In this document: positions 24,471 through 33,986 of the stretch, one piece after another | Position numbering within the stretch: the first letter of the stretch is position 1 | Layout: each line of letters begins with the position of its first letter | Source: Mycolicibacterium aurum | Lineage (GTDB): Bacteria > Actinomycetota > Actinomycetes > Mycobacteriales > Mycobacteriaceae | Direction of reading: 5' to 3' | DNA: 64,000 bases | Assembly: GCA_900078775.1 (NCBI GenBank) | Contig: LT549889.1 | Span: 2,170,001-2,234,000 of the forward strand | The notes under the pieces: model-generated | The model's database searches: none | What the model saw: only the letters and a program-made list of their open reading frames with translations | Told to the model about the DNA's origin: nothing | Position numbers and translations under genes: made by a program

Positions 24471-25921
24471 GCTTGGCGCAGCTGCTCGACGGGCTTCCCC
24501 CGGTCGCCGTGCACACCATCGACGGCGACGTCAGCTCCGACCTGCTCCGCGACAGCGCGGGTGCGGTGGCGGGGCTGCTCTCCGAAGCCGGGCTGCACCA
24601 CGGTCAGGTGGTCGCCGCGATGCTGCCCAACGAGGCCGACACCGTCGCCGCCCTGTTCGGTGTCTGGCGGGCCGGCGGGGTGTACACACCGTTGAATCCG
24701 CGTGCCGCCGACGCCGAACTGACCGCCCAGCTGGCGACCCTGCGCCCGGTCGCGGTGGTCACGACACGGGCTCTGGCACCGCGCTTTTCGTCCTACGGTG
24801 TGCCGGTGGTGATCGGCGACGGGCAGTCCTGGACTCTCACCGCGGCCGGTGCCGCACCCGAGGATGCTCGCAGCTACGACGAGGATGTGGCGCTGCTCCA
24901 GTTCACCTCGGGGACAACCGGTGCGCCGAAGCCGGTTCCGCTGCGGCACACCACCGTGCTCGACCTGATCGACCGCCTGCTGGAGAAGCTACGGGGCACC
25001 AAACCGCGGGCCGGCACGCCGGGCCGGGCGCCGATGCCGAACCTGGTCCCGCTGTCGCTGTCCCTGTGGGCCGGTATCTACCAGGTGCTTTTCGCGTTCC
25101 GGGCCGGCTCCGGGGTGGTCCTGATGGACCGCTTCTCCCCCGCCGACTTCGCCGCGCTGGTGACCCGCCACCAACTGCGCTCCACCGTCCTGCCGCCGGC
25201 GGCACTGACCATGGTGCTGCACGACGATTCGGTGACCGACCTGTCCCCGCTGCGGATCGTGCGGTCCATCACCGCGCCGCTGTCACCGGTCCATGCGCGC
25301 CGCTTCCGCGACAAATTCGGTGTGCTGGTGCTCAATTCGTACGGGCAGACCGAACTCGGCGGCGAGGTGGTGGGCTGGTCGGCGGCCGATGCCCGGGAAT
25401 GGGGCGAGACCAAGCTGGGCTCGGTGGGCCGGCCGCTACCCGGTATCGATGTCAAGATCGACCAGGACGAGGTGCTGGTACGTACCCCGACCACCGCCGC
25501 CCGCCGGATCGATCCCGCCTTCCTGGACCGGCTCACCGATGACGGTTGGTTCCACACCGGCGATCTCGGCTGGTTCGACGAGGACGGCTTCCTGTGGCTG
25601 GACGGCCGGGTCTCGGACATGATCAACCGGGGCGGGCTCAAGGTGTTCCCCGGCACCGTCGAGGATGTCCTGATGACCGCGGCGGGGGTGCGGGAGGCCG
25701 CGGTGGTGGGGATGCCGGATGACCGGGTCGGCGAGGTGCCCTGGGCGTTCGTCGCCCGCACCGATGACACCGTGGACGAGGCGAGGCTGATCGCCTGGTG
25801 CCGGGAACACCTGACACCCTACCGGGTTCCGGTGCGGATCGTGTTCGTCGAGGCACTGCCCCGCAATGACGTCGGCAAGGTGGTCAAACGGGAGTTGGCC
25901 GCATTGGTGGCCGCTCACTGA
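24467..25921 (+). CDS. AMP-forming acyl-CoA synthetase (FadD-type)
   Basis: 484 residues. LQFTSGTTGAPKPVPLR is the AMP motif, SYGQTELGGEV the A5 motif, GWFHTGDLGWF and GRVSDMINRGGLKVFP the hinge region and RNDVGKVVKREL the catalytic Lys. It would form the CoA ester used by the preceding FadE and crotonases. ATG 24467 overlaps the upstream stop (ATGA). The protein is short for a FadD because the N-terminal subdomain lacks the usual first 40 or so residues. Last gene of the operon, overlapping the convergent luciferase-like gene by seven bases. Confidence 0.92.
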   Translation: MSLAQLLDGLPPVAVHTIDGDVSSDLLRDSAGAVAGLLSEAGLHHGQVVAAMLPNEADTVAALFGVWRAGGVYTPLNPRAADAELTAQLATLRPVAVVTTRALAPRFSSYGVPVVIGDGQSWTLTAAGAAPEDARSYDEDVALLQFTSGTTGAPKPVPLRHTTVLDLIDRLLEKLRGTKPRAGTPGRAPMPNLVPLSLSLWAGIYQVLFAFRAGSGVVLMDRFSPADFAALVTRHQLRSTVLPPAALTMVLHDDSVTDLSPLRIVRSITAPLSPVHARRFRDKFGVLVLNSYGQTELGGEVVGWSAADAREWGETKLGSVGRPLPGIDVKIDQDEVLVRTPTTAARRIDPAFLDRLTDDGWFHTGDLGWFDEDGFLWLDGRVSDMINRGGLKVFPGTVEDVLMTAAGVREAAVVGMPDDRVGEVPWAFVARTDDTVDEARLIAWCREHLTPYRVPVRIVFVEALPRNDVGKVVKRELAALVAAH

Positions 25922-26886
25922 CCCCCGAGCGCCGCGAGGCGTTCCAGGTAGGGCCAGGCGAGATGCGGCGGGATCCCACCGCACAGCGGCGACACATTGA
26001 ACATCTCCCCGGCCGCGGCGCGCCGCTGCGCCTCGGCGGTGGACAGGATGACGTGCGTGGACGACGTCGCGCGTAGCTCCTGCACCGTCCTGGCGTGACT
26101 GATGTTGGCCGATACCTCGTTGTCTGGGTTCCACTCCGCGTACGACCGCGCGTCGTGCAGGAGATACTCACCGATCTCGTCCCAGGCGGCGTCGACATCG
26201 TCGGCGACGAAACAGTTGGTGACGGTGTCCCGCTCGGGCAGCACCACGAACCCGGGTTCGTGACCGTGCTCGCGGCAGGCATTCTCGTAGGCCTCCCGCA
26301 TCCCGGGGACCACACCGTTGGCCATCAGGCCGAGGCCGTTGCGGCCGGCGCGGCGGGCGGCGGCCAGGCTGGCGCCGCCCCACATCATCATCGGCCCACC
26401 CGGGGTGCGCGGTGCCGGTCGGGAGATCATCCGGCGGCCGTCGCGTTCCACCACCTCACCGGCGAGCAGCCGGCGCAGCACTGTGAGCTTCTCGTCGGCG
26501 AGCCGTCCGCGCTGGGACAGCGACAACCCGAAGTGGTCGAATTCCTCCTTGCGGTAGCCGATTCCGAAGACGTAGCTGGCCCTGCCCGCGCTGATGTGAT
26601 CGAGCACCGCGATGTCCTCGGCGAGCCGGGCCGGGTCGTAGAACGGCAACAGGATGACGAGGTTGAGCAGCAGCCGTTCGGTCCGGGCCGCGATCGCGGA
26701 GGCCAGCAGCAGCGGCGACGGCAGATACCCGTCGTCGGCACAGTGGTGTTCGCACAACACCGCCGCGATGCACCCGCGGGTCTCGGCCCACGCGGACATC
26801 TCCGCCGCCGCGGCGTACAGATCCGATGTCGCCGGTCCCGGAGACTGCGACCGCATGTCGAACCGCAGGGTGTACGAGGCTGGCAC
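25915..26886 (-). CDS. Luciferase-like (LLM) flavin-dependent oxidoreductase
   Basis: 323 residues of the luciferase-like monooxygenase TIM barrel. CEHHCADDGYLPSPLLL near residue 45 and SYVFGIGYRKEEFDHFG near 105 are the conserved flavin-binding blocks; GGPMMMWGGASLAAARRAG follows. Such enzymes use FMNH2 or F420. GTG 26886 has GAGGAGATCC upstream. Last gene of the leftward operon that starts at 31810; nine bases separate it from the CoA-ligase gene. Substrate not predictable. Confidence 0.9.
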   Translation of the reverse strand: MPASYTLRFDMRSQSPGPATSDLYAAAAEMSAWAETRGCIAAVLCEHHCADDGYLPSPLLLASAIAARTERLLLNLVILLPFYDPARLAEDIAVLDHISAGRASYVFGIGYRKEEFDHFGLSLSQRGRLADEKLTVLRRLLAGEVVERDGRRMISRPAPRTPGGPMMMWGGASLAAARRAGRNGLGLMANGVVPGMREAYENACREHGHEPGFVVLPERDTVTNCFVADDVDAAWDEIGEYLLHDARSYAEWNPDNEVSANISHARTVQELRATSSTHVILSTAEAQRRAAAGEMFNVSPLCGGIPPHLAWPYLERLAALGGQ

Positions 26887-26895
26887 CGGATCTCC

Positions 26896-28437
26896 TCAGC
26901 TGCCGTAACGCGAACGCAGTTCGGCCTTGAGCACCTTACCGGTCAGGTTTCTCGGCAAGACCTCGATGATCTCGATCCGTTCGGGGGCCTTGTGCTTGCT
27001 CAGACCGTGGCTTCGGCAGTGCTCGAAGATCGATCGCTGGGTCAGGTCGGCGCCCGGTCGGGCGACCAGCACCGCGCACACCCGTTCCCCGGTCCGCGCG
27101 TCGGGCACCCCGATGACGGCGACGTCGGCGATACCGGGATGAGTGGCCAGCACCTCCTCGATCTCCAGCGCGGAGATATTCTCCGCGTTCCGGATGATCG
27201 CGTCCTTGATCCGCCCGGTGACCACCACGTTCCCGTTCTCGTCGATGCGGCCGCGGTCACCGGACCGGAACCAGCCGTCGGCGTCGAAGGCGTCGGCGTC
27301 CAGTGCGGTGTCGACGTAGCCGAGGAAGCACTGCGGGCCCTTGAGTCGCAGCTCCCCCTCCGCGCCCTGCGGAACCGTTCGCTCGTCGTCGTCGACCACC
27401 CGGACCGACACCCCCGGGACCGGCCGGCCGACGGTGCGGTCCAGCTGGTTCGGCGGGGCGTCCGGGTATTGCGCGGCGGCGACCGGGAATTCGGTCAGGC
27501 CCCACGCGTTCGCGATGCCGGGTACACCGAACGTCTCGCGCACCTGGCGGCCCAGTTCGGGGGTGATCGGCGCGCCGCCACCGACGCAGCCACGCAGGTC
27601 CGGGAACAACGGCCGGTCCCCGTGGGCGTGCTGGGCCGCCATGAACGCCACGAAGAACGGGGTGGCACTGCCCAGCAGCGTCGGGCAGTGCGCGGCGATG
27701 GCGGTCGGGGTGGCGACCGGGTCGAACACATCGAAGAGCACCAGGCGCATACCGGTGATCAGCGCCGCGGCCAGCATGGCGGCGCCGCCGATGTGTGAGA
27801 TGGGGAAGGCGACCGGGTTCACATCGGTGCTGGAGGCGCCGACGATGCCGGTCACACCGGCCGAACCGGCGATCACCGAGCGGTCGGTGTGCCGAACTCC
27901 CTTGGGCGCGGCGGTCGTGCCGGAGGAGTAGTAGATCCACCGCGCTGCGCCGTCGGAAACCCGGACCGCCGGCAGCCGACGTGGGTCACCCGTCGGGAGT
28001 CGCAGTGCATCCGATTCGACCGGGGACTCATGGTCGATGACGATCACCGACATCGGGCGCTCGGCGGCCAGCTGCCGGGCCAGCGCGGCGTGATCGTAGC
28101 CGCGCCAGGTGCCCGGCACCAGGAACACCTCGGTGCCCAACTGCGCTGTGGCGAAACGGACTTCGCTCTCCCGCCAGATCGGGAGCATGGGGTTCTGCAC
28201 CGCCCCCAACCGGGACAGAGCCACCATGACGACCATCGTCTCCAGTGTCGTCGGCAGCTGCCAGGACACCACGGTTCCTTCTCCGATACCGGACTCGGCC
28301 AGTGCGGCCGCGGTGTTCAGCGCGGCGTCACGCAGGCCTAGACAGGTCAGCCGACGACCGTAGTCGTCGGCCAGCACCACCCGGTCCGGATGCGCACCGG
28401 CCGCGGTGTCGACGAGACCCCAGTAGCTGTCGGTCAT
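26896..28437 (-). CDS. AMP-forming acyl-CoA synthetase (FadD-type)
   Basis: 513 residues. WIYYSSGTTAAPKGVRHT is the AMP motif, NAWGLTEFPVA the A5 motif, GWFRSGDRGRID and GRIKDAIIRNAENISALEIE the hinge, and RNLTGKVLKAEL the catalytic Lys. It resembles FadD17/FadD19-type ligases in architecture. ATG 28437 overlaps the stop of the upstream fadE (ATGA). It supplies a CoA ester for the FadE pair encoded in the same operon. Confidence 0.93.
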   Translation of the reverse strand: MTDSYWGLVDTAAGAHPDRVVLADDYGRRLTCLGLRDAALNTAAALAESGIGEGTVVSWQLPTTLETMVVMVALSRLGAVQNPMLPIWRESEVRFATAQLGTEVFLVPGTWRGYDHAALARQLAAERPMSVIVIDHESPVESDALRLPTGDPRRLPAVRVSDGAARWIYYSSGTTAAPKGVRHTDRSVIAGSAGVTGIVGASSTDVNPVAFPISHIGGAAMLAAALITGMRLVLFDVFDPVATPTAIAAHCPTLLGSATPFFVAFMAAQHAHGDRPLFPDLRGCVGGGAPITPELGRQVRETFGVPGIANAWGLTEFPVAAAQYPDAPPNQLDRTVGRPVPGVSVRVVDDDERTVPQGAEGELRLKGPQCFLGYVDTALDADAFDADGWFRSGDRGRIDENGNVVVTGRIKDAIIRNAENISALEIEEVLATHPGIADVAVIGVPDARTGERVCAVLVARPGADLTQRSIFEHCRSHGLSKHKAPERIEIIEVLPRNLTGKVLKAELRSRYGS

Positions 28438-29633
28438 CCGCTCGGCAGCATCAAACGGCGCTTGGCGAGGATGTTGCGCATCATCTCCGAGCTACCACCG
28501 GACACCGTGTACGCCCGCGACCACAGCCAGCACTCCCGCAGTCGCCGCTTGGCGTCGCCCACCTCAACATCGGCATTCACGGTACACACCATGGCGCCGA
28601 GTTCACTGCCGTAGGCCGAAACCCGGTGGTAGGTCTCGGCGAAGCTCAACTTGGCGATCGACCCGTCGCCCTGTTGGTCGGCGCCGGCCACCAGCCGCTC
28701 CACATGATCGTCGATGTAGGCCTTCGCCACCTCCACCTCGACCGCCAGCTCGGCCACCGTCTGCCGGATGTCGGCGTGCTCCAGGGCCGGCCGGCCGGCG
28801 ATGGTGCCGTGCCGCGCGATGGTCACCAGATCGTCGATGAGCAGTTCCAACAGGATGACATTGCCCCCGATGCCGAACCGCTCGAAATCCAGACCCGTCA
28901 TGATGATCGACCAGCCCTGACCGGGTTCGCCGATCAGGTTCTCGGCGGCGATCGGGACCGCGTCCAGGAACACCTCGTTGACCTCGATGGCCTCGTTGAT
29001 GGTCCGGATCGGGCGGACCTGTACCCCCGGCGCGGACAGCGGGACGGCGAACACCGACAGGCCGTGGTGGCGAGACGACGCCGGGTCGGTGCGCACCAGC
29101 GCCAAACCCATGTCCGCCCAGTGTCCGTCGGTGATCCAGGTCTTCTGTCCGTAGAGCACCCAGGACCCGTCCGGGTGGCGGGTTCCTCGACAGCGCACGC
29201 CGGCGATATCGCTGCCGGCATCGGGTTCACTGAGCAGCTGGCACCACACGTGCTCACTGGACCGGATCGGCGGTAGCAGGGCCGCCTTCTGCTCGTCGGA
29301 GCCGAAGTGCAGCAGCACGTGCGCGGCCAGGTTGACCTGATCGACCGGTCGCGGCGCCCGGCCGCGCAGCAACTCCTCGCTGACGATCCGATCGTGCACG
29401 GGGTGATGATCGGGCCGGCCGCCGTACTCGACCGGCCAGTCGGCGCCGACCAGCCCGGCGGCGAACAGACCGGCGAACCAGGTCCGCAGCTGTGCTTCCT
29501 GCTCGGCGTTCTCCGGTGCCCGCCGGCCTTCCCGCGCCTCGAACGGCGGTGCGTGTTCGGCGATATGCGTCCGGACCCGTTCCCGGAACGCCGTCAGCTC
29601 CTGCGCGCTCGGCCAGGCGATCGCGGTGTTCAC
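28434..29633 (-). CDS. Acyl-CoA dehydrogenase, FadE29-like subunit
   Basis: 399 residues. LLSEPDAGSDIAGVRCRG is the first signature; LYGQKTWITDGHWAD the middle loop; AYTVSGGSSEMMRNILAKRRL the FAD-binding C-terminus with the GGSSE form found in steroid-cluster FadEs. GTG 29633 overlaps the stop of the short FadE gene upstream (GTGA). The two adjacent fadE genes mirror the fadE28-fadE29 pair whose products make an alpha2beta2 dehydrogenase acting on short steroid side chains. Confidence 0.93.
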   Translation of the reverse strand: MNTAIAWPSAQELTAFRERVRTHIAEHAPPFEAREGRRAPENAEQEAQLRTWFAGLFAAGLVGADWPVEYGGRPDHHPVHDRIVSEELLRGRAPRPVDQVNLAAHVLLHFGSDEQKAALLPPIRSSEHVWCQLLSEPDAGSDIAGVRCRGTRHPDGSWVLYGQKTWITDGHWADMGLALVRTDPASSRHHGLSVFAVPLSAPGVQVRPIRTINEAIEVNEVFLDAVPIAAENLIGEPGQGWSIIMTGLDFERFGIGGNVILLELLIDDLVTIARHGTIAGRPALEHADIRQTVAELAVEVEVAKAYIDDHVERLVAGADQQGDGSIAKLSFAETYHRVSAYGSELGAMVCTVNADVEVGDAKRRLRECWLWSRAYTVSGGSSEMMRNILAKRRLMLPSG

Positions 29634-30610
29634 CAGCCGAGCCTTCCCACGAGAGCCGTCCTGCTGGCCCGGGATGTCCCGAGCAGGTGGCCGTTGGTGA
29701 ACGCCCGCCGCAACTCATGATGCAAGGGGTACTCCCAGGTGAAGCCGATTCCGCCGGACAGTTGCATGCATTCGTCGATGGCCGGGGCGGCCTTGGACGT
29801 CACGAAGGCGTGCGCCACCGCTGCCAGGGCGATGCCGTCTTCGCCTGCCCCGTCCGGTGAGCTCAGGGCACGCGCGGCCTTCAACACGACGGCGCGGGCC
29901 TTGGCCTCGAACACCAACAGTTCGACCAGCCGGTGTTGCACCGCCTGGAAACTCGCGATGGGGGCACCGAATGCGGTCCGGTTCTTGAGGTATTCGACGA
30001 GACGGTCGAAGCAGGCCGCCGTGGCCCCCAGCGAGTCCGCGCTGAGCAGCACCCGCGCGACGGCCAACAGCTGCTCGGCACGCGCCCGGTCGCCGATCGA
30101 GGCGCCGTCCACACCGCCGAGTTCCACCCGCCACGCCGGACGTCCCACATCGAGCAACTCGTCGTCACGGCTGCGTGGCACCGCATCGGAGAGCTCGTAG
30201 AGTCGAATGTCGTTGGTGCCCAGTGTCACCACGAGATCCAGCCGGTCGGCGTTGAGCACCCGCACGGTGTCGCCGGCCACCGCCAGCCCGGCCGCCACGG
30301 AACCGTCGAGCAGCCCCGGCAGCCAGCGCCGTCCGATGTCCTCGGGTGCGGTCGCCAGCGCCGCCCCGGCCAGCACCGTGCCGAACCAGGCCGACCGGTC
30401 GACCGCCCGCCCGATCTCCTCGGCGACCACCGTGGCCGCCACCGGTGACCAGCCCGCGCCGCCCAGCGCTTCGTCGACGAGCAGACCGGTCCAGTCCATC
30501 GCGGCGAGATCCTGCAGGGACTCCTTCTCGCCGCGGCCCGCCAGGAACTCGCGGGCCGACTCACGCAGGAAGTTCAGATCGAGATCCCGATCGGTACCGT
30601 CCGGCGCCAC
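29630..30610 (-). CDS. Acyl-CoA dehydrogenase, short FadE28-like subunit
   Basis: 326 residues, short for the family. The N-terminal half lacks the EP-x-x-GSD signature. The C-terminal half keeps YLKNRTAFGAPIASFQAVQH and LSGGIGFTWEYPLHHELRRA. This is the pattern of the FadE28/ChsE1 subunit that needs a FadE29-type partner, here the overlapping downstream gene. GTG 30610 lies three bases after the stop of the amidohydrolase gene. Confidence 0.9.
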   Translation of the reverse strand: MAPDGTDRDLDLNFLRESAREFLAGRGEKESLQDLAAMDWTGLLVDEALGGAGWSPVAATVVAEEIGRAVDRSAWFGTVLAGAALATAPEDIGRRWLPGLLDGSVAAGLAVAGDTVRVLNADRLDLVVTLGTNDIRLYELSDAVPRSRDDELLDVGRPAWRVELGGVDGASIGDRARAEQLLAVARVLLSADSLGATAACFDRLVEYLKNRTAFGAPIASFQAVQHRLVELLVFEAKARAVVLKAARALSSPDGAGEDGIALAAVAHAFVTSKAAPAIDECMQLSGGIGFTWEYPLHHELRRAFTNGHLLGTSRASRTALVGRLGW

Positions 30611-30613
30611 CGG

Positions 30614-31810
30614 TCACTTCCTGGTGAGCAATGCGTCGGCGTTGTCTCGCATGATCCGCTTCTTCGCCGCGTCGTCGAGCGGGTCGAGCAGCTTGACGAA
30701 GTCGGCCGGCTCGGCCAGGCCTTCGGCGTGCGGATAGTCCGACCCCATCAGCAGGCACTCGTCGTATCCGAGTTGGTCCACGATGGCCGGGATGTCGTCC
30801 TCCGGGTAGGGCACGACCCCGACGTGTCGCTTGAAGATCTCCGACGGTCGTTCGGTGAGCTTCCCACCGATCCACGGCCCGTTGCGCCCCATCCCGCGGC
30901 TCTTGTCCATGTGCCGGACGAACTGCGGCACCCATTCGGCTCCGTGCTCGGCCACCAGCACGTTCAGGCCCGGGAACCGGCCGAACAGATTGTCGAAGAC
31001 GAGTGCGGACAGGGTGTCCTCGATGGGCCGTTGGCCGTAGATGTTCATCCACTGCCACGCCGACATGTGCCAGGCCGCCGGGTCCGGGTTGTGACCCCAG
31101 GCCGGTGAGATGGCGGTGAAGTACCAGAACGGCTGGATATGGAAGACCAATGTGCAGCCGGCCTCCTGCAGTCGCGCGTAGATCGGGTCGAAGTAGGGGT
31201 CACCGGGCGAACGGCCGTGGGCGGGACCGGTCGGCAACAAGACCATCTTGGCGCCCTGGGCGATGATGGCCTCCGTCTCGGCAATCGAGGACTCCAGGTC
31301 CCGCAGCGAGAGCAGCGCCGTGGCGTAGATGGTGTCCTGGTAGTTGAAGCCCCAGGTGTCGTCGAACCACCGGTTGAAGGAGCGCAGGTTGGCGTACAGC
31401 GCGGGGGTGTCGTCGACATAGTGCTCGGCGGCGAGCGCCATACCGGCCGGGAAGATGACCGCCCGCTCCACATTCTGCTCGGCCATCACCCGCAGCCGGG
31501 CGTCGCGCTCAAGCCACTCCGGCTGCATCGGCTGTGGTTCGTAGGTCTCGTCCGGGTTGCCGGAGCCCATCTGCTTGAGCATCTCCTTCAGCGAGCCCGG
31601 TCGGTAGGCAAGGTCGAAGCCCAGACCCGCCTCGCTGTTGAACGTCGCGATCCGATGTCCGGCGAGGATCGATTCCTTACCGTCGGCTCCCCGCACCGGG
31701 GCGATGGCCCGGTCGTGAAACTCCTTGGGCAGGTACCGGGTGAAGGCATCGCGCGTCTCGTAGCAGTGGGTGTCGCAATCGAAGATCCCGTAGTCGAGTT
31801 TGGACGTCAC
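30614..31810 (-). CDS. Amidohydrolase-2 family metal-dependent hydrolase
   Basis: 398 residues. IFDCDTHCYETRDAFTRYLP gives the N-terminal metal ligands and the same HxYE spacing as the proteins at 4143 and 35189; LVFHIQPFWYF has the central His and LMGSDYPHAEGLAEP the C-terminal Asp. GTG 31810 has AGGAG seven bases upstream. First gene of a five-gene leftward operon with a perfect operator at 31829-31844. In three other places of the window an amidohydrolase likewise leads its transcription unit, so these enzymes are probably core to the pathway. Confidence 0.92.
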   Translation of the reverse strand: MTSKLDYGIFDCDTHCYETRDAFTRYLPKEFHDRAIAPVRGADGKESILAGHRIATFNSEAGLGFDLAYRPGSLKEMLKQMGSGNPDETYEPQPMQPEWLERDARLRVMAEQNVERAVIFPAGMALAAEHYVDDTPALYANLRSFNRWFDDTWGFNYQDTIYATALLSLRDLESSIAETEAIIAQGAKMVLLPTGPAHGRSPGDPYFDPIYARLQEAGCTLVFHIQPFWYFTAISPAWGHNPDPAAWHMSAWQWMNIYGQRPIEDTLSALVFDNLFGRFPGLNVLVAEHGAEWVPQFVRHMDKSRGMGRNGPWIGGKLTERPSEIFKRHVGVVPYPEDDIPAIVDQLGYDECLLMGSDYPHAEGLAEPADFVKLLDPLDDAAKKRIMRDNADALLTRK

Positions 31811-31828
31811 CGCTTCGCTCCTTCGCCT

Positions 31829-31844
31829 GAGAATCCGTATTCTC
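31829..31844. promoter_or_regulatory. GAGAA-N6-TTCTC operator, perfect arms
   Basis: GAGAATCCGTATTCTC is symmetric over 6-base arms (GAGAAT/ATTCTC). It lies 19 bases upstream of the amidohydrolase start and 83 bases from the divergent fadE at 31927. Confidence 0.75.
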
Positions 31845-31926
31845 CGTTTCCAGAAAAGATACTATCCTGATTCGATAATGCCTATATCGGGGTTTCGCCG
31901 ACCGACGACACGCAGTGAGGAACGAC

Positions 31927-33069
31927 ATGACCTCGACATCCGCGACGTCCGCGCCCCAGGTGCATCCGGGCCCGGCCGACGAGTTGCGCGTCGCCGTGCG
32001 GGAGTTCCTGACCGGCACCTCCCCCACCGAGGTCGTGCGCCGTGAGATGGACACCGACACAGGCTTCGACCGCAGCCTGTGGACCAGGATGGCCGTGGAA
32101 CTGGGGCTGCACGGCATCGCGGTGCCCGAGGAGTTCGACGGCGCGGGCGCCGGTCTGGCCGAACTGGCGGTGGTGTTCGAGGAGATGGGCGCCGCGCTGC
32201 TCTGCGCACCGTTCTTCTCCACCGTGGCCCTGGCCATCCCGGCCCTGCTGAACTGCGGCGAACCGAACGACATCGCCGAGTTGCTGCCCGCCCTGCTCGA
32301 CGGCAGCGCGACCGCGACGCTGATCCTCGACGACAGGCTCGGCCCCTGGGACCCGGCGGCGGTCGACCTGACCGCTCGCCAGGACGGCACCGGTTACCGG
32401 ATCAGCGGTGTGGCACCGTTGGTGCTCGACGGGCATACCGCCGACACCGTGCTGGTCGCGGCCGACACCGATGCCGGCATCTCGCTGTTCGCGGTCGACG
32501 CCGAGGCCGACGGCCTGACCCGCACCGCGCTCGCCGGCCTGGACCGCACCCGCAAGATCGCCCGCCTGGACTTCCACGCGGTGCCCGCCCGGCTGATCGG
32601 CCGCGCCGGGCGCGCCGAACCCGGATTGAACCTGGTCGCCGACACCGCCACCGTGCTGCTCGCCGCTGAACAGGTCGGGGCCGCAGGCCGCTGCCTGGAC
32701 ACCGCTGTCGGGTACGCGAAGGAACGCATCCAGTTCGGTCGCGCGATCGGGAGCTTTCAGGCCGTCAAGCATCGGTGCGCCGATATGCTCGTGGCGGTCG
32801 AGGGGGCGCGTTCGGCCGTCACCCATGCCGCCGCGACGACGGACGCCGGTGAGCGCGCCATCGCCGCCTCGGTGGCCAAACTCGCCGCCTCCGAGGCCTT
32901 CCTGCACGCCGCACTCGACAGCATGCGGGTGCACGGTGGTATCGGATTCACCTGGGAACACGACGCCCACCTCTATGTCCGCCGCGCCAAGGCCGGATCG
33001 TTGATGTTCGGCGACCCGGATCACCACGCCCTGCGGCTCGCCGACCTCGTTTCGCCACCACACCACTGA
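31927..33069 (+). CDS. Acyl-CoA dehydrogenase, FadE28-like
   Basis: 380 residues. YAKERIQFGRAIGSFQAVKH and VHGGIGFTWEHDAHLYVRRA give the FAD-binding C-terminal half; the canonical EP-x-x-GSD block is missing, as in FadE28-type subunits. ATG 31927 follows GAGGAA. Unlike the other FadE28-like genes it has no FadE29-type gene next to it on the same strand; a partner could come from the divergent operon. Followed 14 bases on by a luciferase-like gene. Confidence 0.9.
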   Translation: MTSTSATSAPQVHPGPADELRVAVREFLTGTSPTEVVRREMDTDTGFDRSLWTRMAVELGLHGIAVPEEFDGAGAGLAELAVVFEEMGAALLCAPFFSTVALAIPALLNCGEPNDIAELLPALLDGSATATLILDDRLGPWDPAAVDLTARQDGTGYRISGVAPLVLDGHTADTVLVAADTDAGISLFAVDAEADGLTRTALAGLDRTRKIARLDFHAVPARLIGRAGRAEPGLNLVADTATVLLAAEQVGAAGRCLDTAVGYAKERIQFGRAIGSFQAVKHRCADMLVAVEGARSAVTHAAATTDAGERAIAASVAKLAASEAFLHAALDSMRVHGGIGFTWEHDAHLYVRRAKAGSLMFGDPDHHALRLADLVSPPHH

Positions 33070-33083
33070 CCGGAAGGACCCCC

Positions 33084-33986
33084 GTGCCCATCTCGTTCTC
33101 CCTGGAGTTGCCCACGCAGCGCGTCGATCTCCAGGAGGAATTCGTCTCCGCCGCGGCCATCGCCGAGATCGCCGGGGCCGCGGAGTCCGCCGGTTACGGC
33201 GCCGTGCACGTCACCGATCACCCGGCCCCGGACGGGAAGTGGCTCGATCACGGTGGTCATCACGCCCTGGACCCGTTCGTCGCACTCTCCTTCGCCGCCG
33301 CCGCGACCACGCAGGTAAAGCTGTTGACCAACGTCTACATCGCCGCATACCGCAATCCCTTCCTGGGCGCGAAGTCGATCCACAGCCTGCAGGTACTCTC
33401 CGGTGAGCGCCTCGTCATCGGTACCGCAGCGGGTTACCTCAAACCCGAATTCCGCGCCCTGGGTGTGGAATTCGACGCTCGCGGCGCGCTGCTGGACGAG
33501 GCGCTCGACGTGCTCGACAGGGTGTTCACCGGGCAGGACATCGCCTACAGCGGTACGTCTTTCGACGCGCGCGGGGTGCGGTTCCGGCCGGTCACCGCTG
33601 GGCCGCCGATCTGGGTCGGAGGTAACAGCAAGCCAGCGGTGCGACGGGCGATCCAACGCGGGCAGGGCTGGGCACCGTTCAACACCTTCGGTTATGCCAC
33701 CGCGTCCCGTACCGCCGAGATCTCCACCCTCGACGAGCTGGAATCGGCGATCCGGTGGGCCCGCGACTACGCCCGCGAGATCGGCCGGACCGCGCCGCTG
33801 GACATCTGTTTCTCCGCGGGCACCATGCTCGACGACACCGTCTCCGACGACGAACGCCACGCGACGATCGAGCGCTTGAGCACCGCCGGGGTGACCTGGT
33901 TGCCGATCGCACCGGCGGGCGCCGACCGCGCCGAGTACATCGACCGCGCAGCGGCATTCGCCAAGGAGTTCGTCACGTCTTCATGA
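33084..33986 (+). CDS. F420-type luciferase-like (LLM) oxidoreductase
   Basis: 300 residues. YGAVHVTDHPAPDGKWLD, LLTNVYIAAYRNPFLGAKS and LVIGTAAGYLKPEFRALGV are typical of the mycobacterial F420-dependent LLM subgroup. PIWVGGNSKPAVRRA is the phosphate-binding segment. GTG 33084 has GGAAGGA nine bases upstream. Likely oxidises or reduces a hydroxy/keto group with F420 or performs a flavin monooxygenation. Co-transcribed with the fadE upstream and convergent (14-base overlap) with the NTF2-like gene. Confidence 0.9.
   Translation: MPISFSLELPTQRVDLQEEFVSAAAIAEIAGAAESAGYGAVHVTDHPAPDGKWLDHGGHHALDPFVALSFAAAATTQVKLLTNVYIAAYRNPFLGAKSIHSLQVLSGERLVIGTAAGYLKPEFRALGVEFDARGALLDEALDVLDRVFTGQDIAYSGTSFDARGVRFRPVTAGPPIWVGGNSKPAVRRAIQRGQGWAPFNTFGYATASRTAEISTLDELESAIRWARDYAREIGRTAPLDICFSAGTMLDDTVSDDERHATIERLSTAGVTWLPIAPAGADRAEYIDRAAAFAKEFVTSS

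Noticed and set aside
26095-27798. A 567-codon open frame on the plus strand
   Set aside because: Antisense to the luciferase-like and CoA-ligase genes, both with clear motifs; shadow composition.
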